This document shows positions 1 to 10,869 of a stretch of 64,000 nucleotides of DNA, piece by piece. How positions within the stretch are numbered: position 1 is the stretch's first letter; each line of letters begins with the position of its first letter. The notes under the pieces were generated by a model. The model ran no database searches. It was not told the origin of the DNA and was given only the letters and a program-made list of their open reading frames with translations. A program made the translations under genes and the position numbers. Origin of the DNA: Molanna angustata (taxonomy: Eukaryota > Arthropoda > Insecta > Trichoptera > Molannidae); assembly GCA_963576475.1 (NCBI GenBank), contig OY754980.1, positions 3,074,306 through 3,138,305 on the forward strand, written 5' to 3'.

Positions 1-264
1 ACACTTTATGTATACATACGGTTGATCCTTCAATGTACCACTTAATGCATTATGGGTGTTTGTCTGTTTGGTAAATTTGTAATGTTCTCTAGAATATCCT
101 TTGACCGCAATATTCCAGTGTAATTTATGTGCATATTCGTACACGATGCCCCTCCATTTTGTGTCGCATACATAAATCTCTTTGATGCAAATCGTCCATA
201 AGATGATCTTAACATTTCTTTCATCTTTCAAAGTCTGTTTAACGATACAACATATTGTTGACAT
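1..264 (-). CDS. Unidentified partial reading frame running off the left edge
   Basis: On the minus strand an uninterrupted frame runs from an ATG at 264-262 to the first base of the window, 88 codons, with an in-frame stop (TAG) at 294-292. The predicted peptide is protein-like in composition: charged, aromatic and cysteine residues are mixed, including WTICIKEIYVCD and KWRGIVYEYAHKLHW. A shorter minus frame at 42-224 overlaps it and is probably its shadow. I do not recognise the family. It could be a host exon (the TAG could also serve as a splice acceptor, with coding from 291) or the end of a transposon gene. The start is uncertain and the C-terminus lies outside the window. Confidence 0.35.
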   Translation of the reverse strand, partial: MSTICCIVKQTLKDERNVKIILWTICIKEIYVCDTKWRGIVYEYAHKLHWNIAVKGYSREHYKFTKQTNTHNALSGTLKDQPYVYIKC

Positions 265-291
265 ATGTCTTGAAGTCTTTGTGGTGTGGAA

Positions 292-538
292 CTAGTTACA
301 AAGAAGTGGGTTGTGGCCAAAAATCGTGACCGAATGCTTTGTGTACTACACAAGTTGTACACTATATTTTTATATTATGTATCTGTAAATATTGTATTAC
401 CTTGACAAAACAAATCAGCTATATACAATTATTCATACCTACATGTTAAAATTCAGATGAACAACTTGTTCTACGTTTCTCGAAGCAACACTAATTCAAA
501 TTAAAACGAATTTATCAACAGGACATGTCATTTCTATA
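292..538. other. AT-rich spacer
   Basis: No coding signal was seen. It contains a GGGTTGTGGCC word near 307-320, which recurs in the tandem array at 16950-17780 and at 24015 and 38100. Confidence 0.4.
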
Positions 539-3100
539 ATGTCAATCTCTCTGGCAGTATCCCACATTCTGATGTATTCACTGCTAGTAATTACTGCTAC
601 AAAAACTATATAGTACTATAATGTCAATCTCTCAGGCAGTATCCCACATTCTGATGTATTCACTGCTAGTAATTACTGCTACAAAAACTATATAGTACTA
701 TAATGTCAATCTCTCAGGCAGTATCCCACATTCTGATGTATTCACTGCTAGTAATTACTGCTACAAAAACTATATAGTACTATAATGTCAATCTCTCAGG
801 CAGTATCCCACATTCTGATGTATTCACTGCTAGTAATTACTGCTATAAAAACTATATAGTACTATAATGTCAATCTCTCAGGCAGTATCCCACATTCTGA
901 TGTATTCACTGCTAGTAATTACAGCTACAAAAACTATATAGTACTATAATGTCAATCTCTCAGGCAGTATCCCACATTCTGATGTATTCACTGCTAGTAA
1001 TTACTGCTACAAAAACTATATAGTACTATAATGTCAATCTCTCAGGCAGTATCCCACATTCTGATGTATTCACTGCTAGTAATTACTGCTACAAAAACTA
1101 TATAGTACTATAATGTCAATCTCTCAGGCAGTATCCCACATTCTGATGTATTCACTGCTAGTAATTACTGCTACAAAAACTATATAGTACTATAATGTCA
1201 ATCTCTCAGGCATTATCCCACATTCTGATGTATTCACTACTAGTAATTACTGCTACAAAAACTATATAGTACTATAATGTCAATCTCTCAGGCAGTATCC
1301 CACATTCTGATGTATTCACTGCTAGTAATTACTGCTACAAAAACTATATAGTACTATAATGTCAATCTCTCAGGCAGTATCCCACATTCTGATGTATTCA
1401 CTGCTAGTAATTACTGCTACAAAAACTATATAGTACTATAATGTCAATCTCTCAGGCAGTATCCCACATTCTGATGTATTCACTGCTAGTAATTACTGCT
1501 ACAAAAACTATATAGTACTATAATGTCAATCTCTCAGGCAGTATCCCACATTCTGATGTATTCACTGCTAGTAATTACTGCTACAAAAACTATATAGTAC
1601 TATAATGTCAATCTCTCAGGCAGTATCCCACATTCTGATGTATTCACTGCTAGTAATTACTGCTACAAAAACTATATAGTACTATAATGTCAATCTCTCA
1701 GGCAGTATCCCACATTCTGATGTATTCACTGCTAGTAATTACTGCTACAAAAACTATATAGTACTATAATGTCAATCTCTCAGGCAGTATCCCACATTCT
1801 GATGTATTCACTGCTAGTAATTGCTGCTACAAAAACTATATAGTACTATAATGTCAATCTCTCAGGCATTATCCCACATTCTGATGTATTCACTACTAGT
1901 AATTACTGCTACAAAAACTATATAGTACTATAATGTCAATCTCTCAGGTAGTATCCCACATTATGATGTATTCACTGCTAGTAATTACTGCTACAAAAAC
2001 TCTCTATATAGTACTATAATGTCAATTTCTCAGGCATTATCCCACATTCTGATGTATTCATTGCTAGTAATGACTGCTACAAAAACTATATAGTACTATA
2101 ATGTCAATCTCTCAGGCATTATCCCACATTCTGATGTATTCATTGCTAGTAATGACTGCTACAAAAACTATATAGAACTATAATGTCAATCTCTCAGGCA
2201 GTATCCCACATTCTGATGTATTCACTGCTAGTAATTACTGCTACAAAAACTCTCTATATAGTACTATAATGTCAATCTCTCAGGCATTATCCCACATTCT
2301 GATGTATTCACTGCTAGTAATTACTGCTACAAAAACTCTCTATATAGTACTATAATGTCAATCTCTCAGGCATTATCCCACATTCTGATGTATTCATTGC
2401 TAGTAATGACTGCTACAAAAACTATATAGTACTATAATGTCAATCTCTCAGGCATTATCCCACATTCTGATGTATTCATTGCTAGTAATGACTGCTACAA
2501 AAACTATATAGTACTATAATGTCAATCTCTCGGGCAGTATCCCACATTCTGATGTATTCACTGCTAGTAATTACTGCTACAAAAACTCTCTATATAGTAC
2601 TATAATGTCAATCTGTCAGGCATTATCCCACATTCTGATGTATTCATTGCTAGTAATAACTGCTACAAAAACTATATAGTACTATAATGTCAATCTCTCA
2701 GGCAGTTCCCACATTCTGATGTATTCACTGCTAGTAATTACTGCTACAAAATCTCTCTATATAGTACTATAATGTCAATCTCTCAGGCATTATCCCACAT
2801 TCTGATGTATTCACTGCTAGTAATTACTGCTACAAAAACTCTCTATATAGTACTACAATGTCAATCTCTCAGGCATTATCCCACATTCTGATGTATTCAC
2901 TGCTAGTAATTACTGCTACAAAAACTCTCTATATAGTACTATAATGTCAATCTCTCAGGCATTATCCCACATTCTGATGTATTCATTGCCAGTAATGACT
3001 GCTACAAAAACTATATAGTACTATAATGTCAATCTCTCAGGCAGTATCCCACATACTGATGTATTAACTGCTAGTAATGACTGCTACAAAAACTCTATAT
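539..3100. repeat. 82-bp minisatellite, about 31 units
   Basis: The start of ATGTCAATCTCTCAGGCAGT recurs at 539, 621, 703 and onward with period 82. Units from about 600 to 1950 are almost identical. From about 1950 onward two subtypes interleave: an 86-bp form with an extra CTCT before TATATAG, and an 82-bp form reading CATTGCTAGTAATGAC. No long frame crosses it. The sharp homogeneity gradient suggests recent amplification at the left side and older units at the right. Confidence 0.95.
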
Positions 3101-3750
3101 TTTTTTTTTTTATTTAACAAAAACAATACAATGTTCACATATAAATCATAATTTAAAAAGGTATACAATTTCCATCATATAATTCATAATAACCCTCTTT
3201 AATTGAGATAAAATCTCGTGTTAAAAGAGGGGAGTATCTATTTAATATTATTACATTTACCAAAACATTGTACATCTACTAAAAAATATGAAGCTACACA
3301 AAACAAGAATGAAATAACAAAAAATAAATAAATAAATCAGTACAATTTTTTAATTTTATTTTTAAATATACTATAATTTTTTTCGAGTCTAAGACTCAAA
3401 GGGAGTTCATTAAACCACTTAGTACCTTTATACTTATAGAAATGTTGTGAGGCAGTTGTACGTAAAAGAGGAATGGTAATACATCCTTGTGAATTTATTC
3501 TGCTGCTTAAAGAAAATGACAATTGGTTTTAGTTTTTAAGAATATCTTTATGAATTTGGAACAATGAGATTTTTTTGTAGATATTTTCAACAGTTGAAAC
3601 TTTAAATTCTTGAAATAAATTAATAGTTGGATAATCAAATCTCTTTTTTAATATATGTAATTTTAATAATGATTCTTTGAAATAATAATGCCATATTGTA
3701 AGATGGATTGAAATAATGAAAAATATATTGTTTTAAGCAGGTTTGTTTGT
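3101..3750 (-). mobile_element. 5'-truncated non-LTR retrotransposon inside the 82-bp array
   Basis: The insert breaks an array unit after CTCTATAT, and the array resumes with TATATAGTAC at 3751, giving a TATAT repeat on both sides (3096-3100 and 3751-3755) that fits a short target duplication. The T-run at 3101-3111 is the A tail of a minus-strand element. Minus-strand codons at 3337-3522 give the usual C-terminal LINE pattern of the form 'GTKWFNELPLSLR ... FKNKIKKLY'. About 650 bp is present, so nearly all of the reverse transcriptase is missing. The clade is not resolved. Confidence 0.75.
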
Positions 3751-3825
3751 TATATAGTACTATAATGTCAATCTCTCGGGCAGTATCCCACATTCTGATG
3801 TATACACTGCTAAAAAAACTCTCCA
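3751..3825. repeat. Last unit of the 82-bp array, beyond the LINE insertion
   Basis: TATATAGTACTATAATGTCA and the CAGTATCCCACATTCTGATG core are present, then the unit degenerates after CACTGCTA. It shows that the array extended to the right before the LINE inserted. Confidence 0.85.
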
Positions 3826-4029
3826 TTAAAAGATGCATAGCGGCGTAAACTTGTGTATTGTTAATATAATTAATTTTTGGATCTATTTTATTTTTTATTT
3901 TATAGTTGTTACAAATTAATTGTTACAAATTAATTTTTTTTTCCCTTTTCCTTCCCATCACATGTGTAATGTGATTGATTATCATCTATGGACAAACATA
4001 ATTGGTGTGTTTTTTGTTTATTTCTATAG

Positions 4030-4500
4030 GTACTACATATGTATATGTTCACTCTCCACTACTATGGAATAGTGGGGAGTCATGATTTCACAATTTTTAA
4101 GCGTATTTTTTAAATCAATTTCTCAATGGCTATCATGTAGAGAATGCATACATCGAGTTTCGTCGTGATGTTTTTGTGTGTATGCCGTAATCCGTATGCA
4201 GTAAATTACTATGAATATTTGTGTTCTCTATACAAACCAAGCTAAAAGGCCGATGAACTTCATGTTGATACCATATGTGTGAAATACATTTACTAAGAGC
4301 TGATTAGTTTTCCATAAGCAACGATTCATTTTTTCTTTATGATTTCATCTGTTGAAACTGAAAAAATGCTGTAAAATTTGAAATATTTTTTAAAATTATT
4401 TGTACTACACAATCTTCACAAAACTGCATTCAGAATTTGTCAACATTTAAAGAAAAATACAGTGACAGTGATCTCCAGAGTTAGATAGTATTGGACTGTG
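4030..4500 (+). repeat. Dispersed repeat family (related copies at 13245-13385 and 43090-43900)
   Basis: It begins around CTCCACTACTATGGAATAGTGG and continues through TTTCTCAATGGCTATCATGTAGAGAATGC. The reverse complement of the same order of words occurs at 43730-43895 and, shorter, at 13245-13385. No coding frame was seen. Termini were not determined and the class is unknown. Confidence 0.6.
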
Positions 4501-4960
4501 TAAAATATATAGCCAATATATAGTATAGAAATAAGCTATCACTTAGTAAAAAATAAAAATTATCTGAGTACGAATCTGTAAAATGTAACTGCATACAAAT
4601 ACGTATAGACAAAAATCAACCATGTTCAAAGGTGTAAATTATTTGTATTAAATTATCGTTAAATATTTATGTTAATGGTATAATTGGTCGGTACCTACGT
4701 ACTTGGCACATTATAGAGATTTCACTTGTCACAGGATAGAAAATGTACTTGGAATAATATAGCAATTTTACTTGGCATAATATAACTAATAAATATTTTT
4801 ACCAGGAACAAGATAAACTTATATTTGACAAAGTTTTACAAATCGACCTTTAAATACATTAAAAAATAATCATCATATTGAAATTGAAATATTTATTTAT
4901 TTAGAGGAAATGAGCTCTATGTAACTAAAAAGTTCTTTTTTTTTAATTAATTAATTTAAA
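4500..4960. other. AT-rich sequence without recognisable features
   Basis: No frame, repeat boundary or RNA motif could be supported. Confidence 0.4.
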
Positions 4961-4964
4961 TTCT

Positions 4965-5118
4965 TGTCACTCTAATCCAAATCATCCGAGGTCTGGCCTC
5001 CTTGTCATAAGCCACCATGATCTGCTGTTCTGCGATGTCTCCTGTGGGACACCGTGTACCGCCAGCTCTTCAGTACCTGTTTACCGCGTTGCCGTTGATC
5101 TGCGTCCTCCTAGTGGGA
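4965..5118. repeat. Retroelement-like dispersed fragment
   Basis: It shares the order of words CATCCGAGGTC, TGATCTGC, TGTGGGACAC, TGCCGCCAG-like and GCCGTTG with 46265-46445, so it is a dispersed repeat. GC content is well above the surroundings. It is probably a LINE-derived 3' region, but the family is not certain. Confidence 0.55.
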
Positions 5119-5400
5119 ACACTGAGCACAGGTAGAGGGAACACTGAGCACAGTTAGAGGGAACACTGACCACAGTTACAGGAAATACTATGAGCACACT
5201 TGAGGTAACACTGAGCACAGTTAGAGGGAACACGAAGCACAGTTATAAGGAACACTGATTACAATCGGAGGGAATACTGAGCACAATTAAAGGAAATACT
5301 ATGAGCACACTTGAGGTAACATTGAGCACAGTTAGAAGGAACACTGACCACAATTAGAGGGAATACTGACCACAGTTATAGGGAATACTATGAGAGCACT
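5115..5400. repeat. Degenerate minisatellite, unit about 25 bp
   Basis: Variants of GGAACACTGAGCACAGTTAGAG repeat about eleven times. The variant GGAAATACTATGAGCACACTTG recurs at about 5180 and 5298, so a several-unit block also seems to be duplicated. Confidence 0.85.
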
Positions 5401-5689
5401 GTAAAATAAATGACAAATACACACGTACAAGAAAAAAAAATGTAAGCACGATAATACAAAATAAAAATAAAATTACAATACACCCCTGTTGGAATAATTT
5501 ACCACGACGTTGAAAGCAAATAAGCAAGTGTGAAAAACATTATTGCAAGGAACTAAAATCAATAAATAATATTGAATCCGTTGCATTTAACACTCTTATG
5601 TAACTTTTACTAATGTCATGCTAAAATTCATGAACACACTTCAATGTTCTACAGTGGAAGTATGAAACTGATCCTTGGTTATGAATTCA

Positions 5690-5950
5690 TTTATTCATAC
5701 CATCACGGCGTATAACGGGATATATTATGTGGGGCAACCGGCGACAAGCGTGGGTGTGCATTGACTTATAAAAGGAATCACTACACATTTTTTAATCCCC
5801 GCACACCAGTATCATCTCACCTAAAAAGGCACTACATTAAGAATGGGTGGTGACCCTCATTGCTGAACTACGAGATGTTATTATGTCTCTTATATTTTTG
5901 ATTATACGGCTCTCACGACACACCCGAAAACTATGAGAATATGAAAGAGG
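5690..5950 (-). repeat. Dispersed repeat F4 (TGAA-tailed family)
   Basis: This is the reverse complement of the family seen intact at 55590-55890. It has a TTCATTTATTCATACCATCACGG end, a CACCTAAAAAGGCA-type middle and CGGCTCTCACG near the other end. Other copies are at 9584-9680, 25065-25270, 40847-40965 and 55296-55505. No protein was seen. Confidence 0.7.
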
Positions 5951-6007
5951 ATAGAGAAAAGAAAGGGAATATAATATTTTTGGTTTAAGAATAATTAATA
6001 GTTGCGG

Positions 6008-6235
6008 ACACTTCTTCTTCTTCTTCTTCAGCCCTCTGTCTTCCACTGCTGGATATAGGCCTCTTCCATATTCTTCCACTTCCTTCTATCGGTTGCTGCT
6101 TGCAGCCAATTTCTACCCCCCACAGCGGCTATGTCGTCATACCATCTTTTTTGCGGTCTTCCGACGCCTCTCTTACTTTCCCAAGGTCTCCATCTCAATA
6201 TTTTAGGGGTCCATCTTGCGGATTCTTGCGGGTTG
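6008..6235 (-). pseudogene. RTE-type LINE endonuclease/reverse transcriptase, C-terminal fragment
   Basis: The minus strand reads the end of an RTE polyprotein: GRPQKRWYDDIAAVGGRNWL, a short stretch, then EEAYIQQWKTEG and stop, immediately followed by a (GAA)n tail (TTC repeats at 6010-6030 on the plus strand). The same ending occurs in the longer copy at 33393-34049. Only the last 65 or so codons are present. The GAA tail at the 3' end is typical of insect RTE elements. Confidence 0.85.
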
Positions 6236-6264
6236 CGGACACAGAAGACTACAAATTGTGTGTG

Positions 6265-6470
6265 TATTTAAATCTTTTTCTTCTTCTTCGTTTCCTCAAT
6301 GCTGAGGGTCGTGACCTATGGGGCCGCTAATGAACAGAACTAGTCACCTCCAGTCCTCTCTGCCCTCCGCAGCTCGCACCGCCGAATAAAGGTCGTTCCC
6401 AGTCATCTCCTTAATTTGGTCACACCATCGTCTCTACTTCTTTTGCCTAGTACACTTCCTGTGATAATAC
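6265..6470 (-). repeat. Second retroelement 3' fragment with (GAA)n end
   Basis: TTCTTCTTCTTCG at 6282 is followed by a GC-richer stretch (TCAATGCTGAGGGTCGTGACC). The simple-repeat end and abrupt composition change resemble a non-LTR 3' end on the minus strand. No clear peptide was recognised. Confidence 0.45.
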
Positions 6471-6599
6471 TTTTATTAGTTTTAGTATTTAAATACATAT
6501 GTTTATAGATTCATTTTGCATTATAGAGTTCATTTTCAACCTATAAAAACAAACTGTTTCGTTCACTTGATTTACAAAATTTGTTTGACCGTGTTTAAT

Positions 6600-6948
6600 G
6601 CTTTAAACAATCTAGCACCACAACACATTCACGAGCTGTGTCAGAGTAAAGAGCACTCTGGGAGACATCTCACACAGAAGACATGAGTCTTCTGGATCAC
6701 AGAGTAACAACTACCTAAAGGAGTTGGACAGAGTCAACAAAGCGGTTTACTTTGATCGATGTTTTGGTGTGGTGTGAGCGGTCCATTTAAGTAGAATGCA
6801 ATGCTTCCAATTGTCCGCAGTGCTCAAAGCAAGAGTACTTTCACTAAAGGACTGAAATCAGCTTAGTTTCGTAGGGCACCACATAACTAAACTATCAGCC
6901 CTCTTGGAATGATCTTGAATTATTAAACGGCGCTATATTAAACACTCT
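6600..6948. repeat. Dispersed repeat paired with 37180-37465
   Basis: Both copies share AGTCAA(C/T)AAAGCGG near the middle and end in TTGAATGATCTTG-like sequence followed by AAACGGCGCTATAT. The class is unknown and no coding frame is conserved. Confidence 0.5.
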
Positions 6949-7139
6949 ATTATTATTATTCAGTCTCTTCGTGGAGTGACCGGTGAAAAAAACAAACAAC
7001 GGAAGAGTCCTCAAGTTATATGTTATTTATAGTGGTGACGATAAAAATTTACGCACTATTGAACATGTACTTTTGATCACACTCTTTTGAATCTGTGTGA
7101 CTATAAAATTGGGTAGTTCGAGTTTTGTAATGCTTTCAT

Positions 7140-7500
7140 TCATATTTTTGGGAGATGATATTATAGACGATATTTTTGTAATTTTATTTTGTCCCCATTG
7201 GGTTTTGATCTGTTCTGCTAAAGGAAGGTATTTTTGATTTTTTCTATATGTTTTAGTTCTAAATTTGTTGTTTTAGGAATAGACATTTCAATTAAATGGG
7301 TATGCTTCGTACTTTTCTCAATCAGAATTATATCGGGTCTATTGTGCAGGTTGGTTCTATCTGTAATTTTATATCTATTCCAATAACGTATATGTGTATA
7401 TTGTTTTCAATTACTGCCAATGGGGAGTATTGGAACCATGTGTTATCATTATTATGACCTCTAATTTCAACCTTGTATATTTACCCTTATTCTGACGATA
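7140..7500 (-). pseudogene. R4/Dong-like LINE, endonuclease-domain fragment (divergent family)
   Basis: Minus-strand translation across 7270-7360 gives NRPDIILIEKSTKHTHLIE followed by MSIP. This matches the K/RPD-X(12-14)-D/E signature of the C-terminal restriction-like endonuclease of R2/R4-type non-LTR elements: RPD, 14 residues, then E. Downstream words (a Y-L-P-L-A-E-Q-I-K-T-like stretch) continue the domain, but a one-base deletion near 7230 shifts the frame. It differs from the copies at 17788 and 31981, so it represents a second, older lineage. Confidence 0.7.
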
Positions 7501-7539
7501 ATAATAATAAATTTGGATGATAGGTATATATAGAGCCAT

Positions 7540-8015
7540 TTTATTGAATATCTCACCTCAGGGCGCTAAATTTGATCGACATGTACCATTTGAGGATGAC
7601 GATGTACCTGAAAACGCGTCAATGATCAGAAAAACTAATACTTACCTTTTATTTTCCTCGATGCAATACAAACTCTAAAAAGCACTCTTTCATTTACAGA
7701 TCAACAAACACCTTCAACTCAAACTTTAATCAGATTGATATTTTTAACTCAACTGTACAAATGATTAAACAAGTATTGAATACCATTTCACACAATTAAT
7801 CTCCTTTCAACTCCTTCTCATTTTCACCTTATTTTTCCTCTCCATTTCCTCCCAGTCTGCCCTTCTCACCACCCTTCACCAAAGTACATGTTGTAATTGT
7901 CAATAGTTTCTAGACTTATCAGTGGAATATTTTTAATTGGTATAATTTTATCTTTCCTTATCTTTTGTACTTAAATATCTTCTTAAGTACTAATAAAGTA
8001 AAATTAAATAAAATA
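7540..8015 (+). pseudogene. LINE C-terminal end and 3' UTR
   Basis: Around 7640-7800 a shifted frame reads KKHSFIYRSTNTFN, then VQMIKQVLNTISHN and stop, resembling the last residues of Jockey/I-type reverse transcriptases. An AT-rich 3' UTR follows, ending in AATAAAGTAAAATTAAATAAAA near 8010. The element is strongly 5'-truncated. Confidence 0.5.
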
Positions 8016-8518
8016 TTTCAAACAATTTAAATGAATACGAATTTATTTTTAAATATCAGCCTATCTCTTCGCGTTCATATTCCCCTATTAAACCAATTTC
8101 TTAGATTTATAATTCATAGCCGTATCAATCATTGTGACTTAGGTAAACTAGGCGGACTAAGTTGCTTATGCATGATATCTGGAGACTGACATGAGCATGC
8201 AACAGTCTACTGTATACCCAGTGGCTTGAGCATTGAGCATGCACCAGTAAGTATGTATACTGCAGTCGGTGTGTTTGCCCATCAAATATTCAAAAGGCTT
8301 TTCTTGCAACTGGTCATCGAATACAATATGCATGATCTGTATACGGTGATTCGACGTGGAAATTTAATCACGACATTCTTAAATTAGCGCTGTATTTGTG
8401 ATAAGCAAATTTTTGCCCAAGAACAGGGTGGTCTTAGTCTTGTATCCTCCGGTCCTATTTTTATTATGATTATAGTTTAATATTTGTAACTATAGCGACT
8501 GTAAGTAGTCCTTTATAA

Positions 8519-8540
8519 TAAATAAATAAACAAAAATAAA

Positions 8541-8571
<31 letters not shown>

Positions 8572-8618
8572 AAATAAATAAATAAACAAATAAATAAATA
8601 AATAAATAAATAAACAAA

Positions 8619-8653
<35 letters not shown>

Positions 8654-8670
8654 ATACATAAATAAATATA

Positions 8671-8763
<93 letters not shown>

Positions 8764-8855
8764 AAATAATTAAATAATTAAATAATTAAATAAATAAATA
8801 AATAAATAAATGAATAAATTAATTAATTAATTATTTAATAAATAAATAAATAATC
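8519..8855. repeat. (AAAT)n microsatellite
   Basis: AAATAAAT tetranucleotides run for about 335 bp with AAAC and AATT variants and an internal A-run at 8548-8570. It abuts the 3' end of a minus-strand S2 SINE. Confidence 0.95.
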
Positions 8856-9042
8856 ATCACTTCCTGCGCCCTGCGAAAGCGGCAAGTTTATTGCCATGTG
8901 GAAATTTATTCCAACCAAACAGTGTTTGCAACTCAGAGAAGCAATGTTTGCATGAGAAATTTACTTAAATATTTCTCCTCTGCTGGTAATTAAACCCAGG
9001 ACGCCCGCACAGAAACTAAACAGCTTTCTAACTCGGCATTTA
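8852..9042 (-). mobile_element. SINE family S2, near full-length
   Basis: This is the reverse complement of the copy at 49024-49236. The body words GCAAGTTTATTGCCAT and CAGAGAAGCAATGTTTGC are followed by a degenerate tRNA-like head with the box B region (TAATTAAACCCAGGACGCCCG on this strand). The head is mutated, consistent with age. Confidence 0.75.
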
Positions 9043-9420
9043 TGATAGCATTCATGTCATAATAGTCTTCATATTTGAATACATACCTAGATTCTAACCT
9101 AAACTAACCTAAAATTACCTATACCTATTATAAAATAGTCAAAGATAGAGTCATCAAAATTGGCGTGCAGTATGCTCTGGAAAAATGTTGACCAGCGGCG
9201 GGTGTGCGGGTCTGATAACCTAATAATATAATCTTTTATATACAAAACCGACTTCAAAATTAATGTATGTCAAGACAGAAAAATGCGGTGTTCGGTTATA
9301 TTGCTTGTTGACAACTATGATAATAATATGAGAGATCGGAAACACTATTCTAATTTTTATTTTGAATTGCTTCACGGACAACTAGGGAAAGGTAGAAAGG
9401 TACCTACTATATCAACCATT
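9043..9420. other. Spacer without recognised features
   Basis: AT-rich, with no supported frame or repeat boundary. Confidence 0.4.
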
Positions 9421-9576
9421 AATTGAGCACACACCCAATAACAAGTTCCCACATTCAGAAGGCTTCATGTTTATCATCTCACAGATCCAGACTGAAAACA
9501 TAATTAAAAACTGTACCTCCACCGGGAATCGTACCCGGAACCTTTGCTTTAAGAGTCAGGTATCTAACCAACTGTA
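9421..9576 (-). mobile_element. SINE family S3, head-truncated
   Basis: It contains ACCCAATAACAAGTT, CAGATCCAGACTGAAAACA and the box B complement ACCGGGAATCGTACCCGGAA, in the same order as 12872-13084. It stops within the box A region (CTAACCAACTG). Confidence 0.8.
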
Positions 9577-9583
9577 CTTGTTA

Positions 9584-9680
9584 TATTTTCGATTAACCGG
9601 CTCTCACGGAATACCCAAAAACAATGAAAATAATAGAGTGGAGACACTATTCCAAGCCGGTGCCTCACAGCAAAAATTGT
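9584..9680 (-). repeat. Dispersed repeat F4, 5' part only
   Basis: CGATTAACCGGCTCTCACGG and AAGCCGGTGCCTCACAGC match the reverse complement of 55590-55670. Confidence 0.65.
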
Positions 9681-9792
9681 CACCATTATATTTTGACTGG
9701 GCTAATCCCAAGGTGTGATGGCTGTATTGCGTGACTATGAAACCGTTATTGTTCTCAACAAAGGACTTTCATAATGTTATTTTCCTTTCAGA

Positions 9793-9963
9793 ATGAAGGC
9801 GATGGCACGCGGCGGGCCACCGTCAGACTAGCCAGCACGTGCCCGATGGCCCTCTCACAGCCGACATCACGGCCATCAGCAATAATATTGTCACAGATCA
9901 ACGAAAATGGTGGTTTGAATCGCTGGACAATTTGTTTCGTATGACCCGGGGATCACGATATTA
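9793..9963 (+). other. Candidate 3' exon or GC-rich transposon piece
   Basis: A good splice acceptor (TTTTCCTTTCAG, ending at 9792) is followed by a markedly GC-richer stretch. It is open for about 55 codons in one frame (starting N-E-G-D-G-T-R-R) to a TGA near 9961. A second frame is also partly open, and the opposite strand reads well too, so coding status is uncertain. The product is unidentified. Confidence 0.22.
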
Positions 9964-10024
9964 CATAATTATTGTCAACCGATTAAAAACACCGAATTTA
10001 TCGTGAAATTATATACATAACTAC

Positions 10025-10240
10025 ATACCTACTATTGTACACACATGCCATCACGCCATGTCCCTAATGGGGTAAGCCTCTACCTAAACCTATTTTCAAT
10101 GAATTCAATGAATTTGTTGTTCTCGTCAGCATAAAGTATTCCCATTTAGTATGTGTCAGCCACTGGTATTATTATTCTTCTTCTTCTTTTATTCTCCTTG
10201 CGTCGCTCCTAACGGAGGTTGGCGACCATCACACCAATCG
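10025..10240 (-). repeat. Two RTE-like 3' end fragments
   Basis: CATCACGCCATGTCCCTAAT at about 10050 is the minus-strand 3' end of the ATGT-tailed RTE family better seen at 58805-59130. At 10165-10235, TTCTTCTTCTTTT followed by CTAACGGAGGTTGGCGACC is a second GAA-tailed fragment. Confidence 0.55.
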
Positions 10241-10868
10241 AAATAAAATATAAAAATAATTCACAAATACATACACAATGATCTGTTGAATATTTTAAAG
10301 AAGTGTATATAATGTAATATAAGTAAGTAAATGAATATTTTTGAAAAAAATTATTCAAATACAAAAATAACTCTACGCCAATGTTAAAAAGCGGGTACAC
10401 ACGTGGAAATTGCACCTGTATCAACTGAATAAATTTCGCCTTGAAATTGTATTGATACCAAAAAATAATTGAAAATAATTGATCCCATATATTACACATA
10501 ACTGTGTGTATTTAGAATGAGGTCAGACACGATATTATTATACTATACAAATTACCATACAAAATTCAATACAATATCTTTCATACATACACCTTGGAGT
10601 TTTAGTATGCAAATTAATAAATCATTTTGACAGTGACCGTACGTAAATCGAAAAATTGAATTTTTTTCAAATGTCACGTACAGCCGATATAACTAAGTCT
10701 AATTAATCACTAATACCCGAGACATATTCATGAGTATTGAGGAGGCCTCTGGCCTTCAGAGTATCAACCTTGTGTGCTGCCTTCAAGTAAAGGCTGCACC
10801 TCAAGGAATGCTTGGATTCTGATGACATTTTTGTCATACAAAGATTATCGGTGTACTCGTTACTTTTG
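10241..10868. other. AT-rich spacer
   Basis: No supported gene. Frames here lack any recognisable motif. Confidence 0.4.
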
Positions 10869-10869
10869 A

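Noticed and set aside
539..3100. CRISPR-like look of a regular direct repeat
   Set aside because: Units are contiguous 82-bp copies with no unique spacers, in a clearly eukaryotic context.
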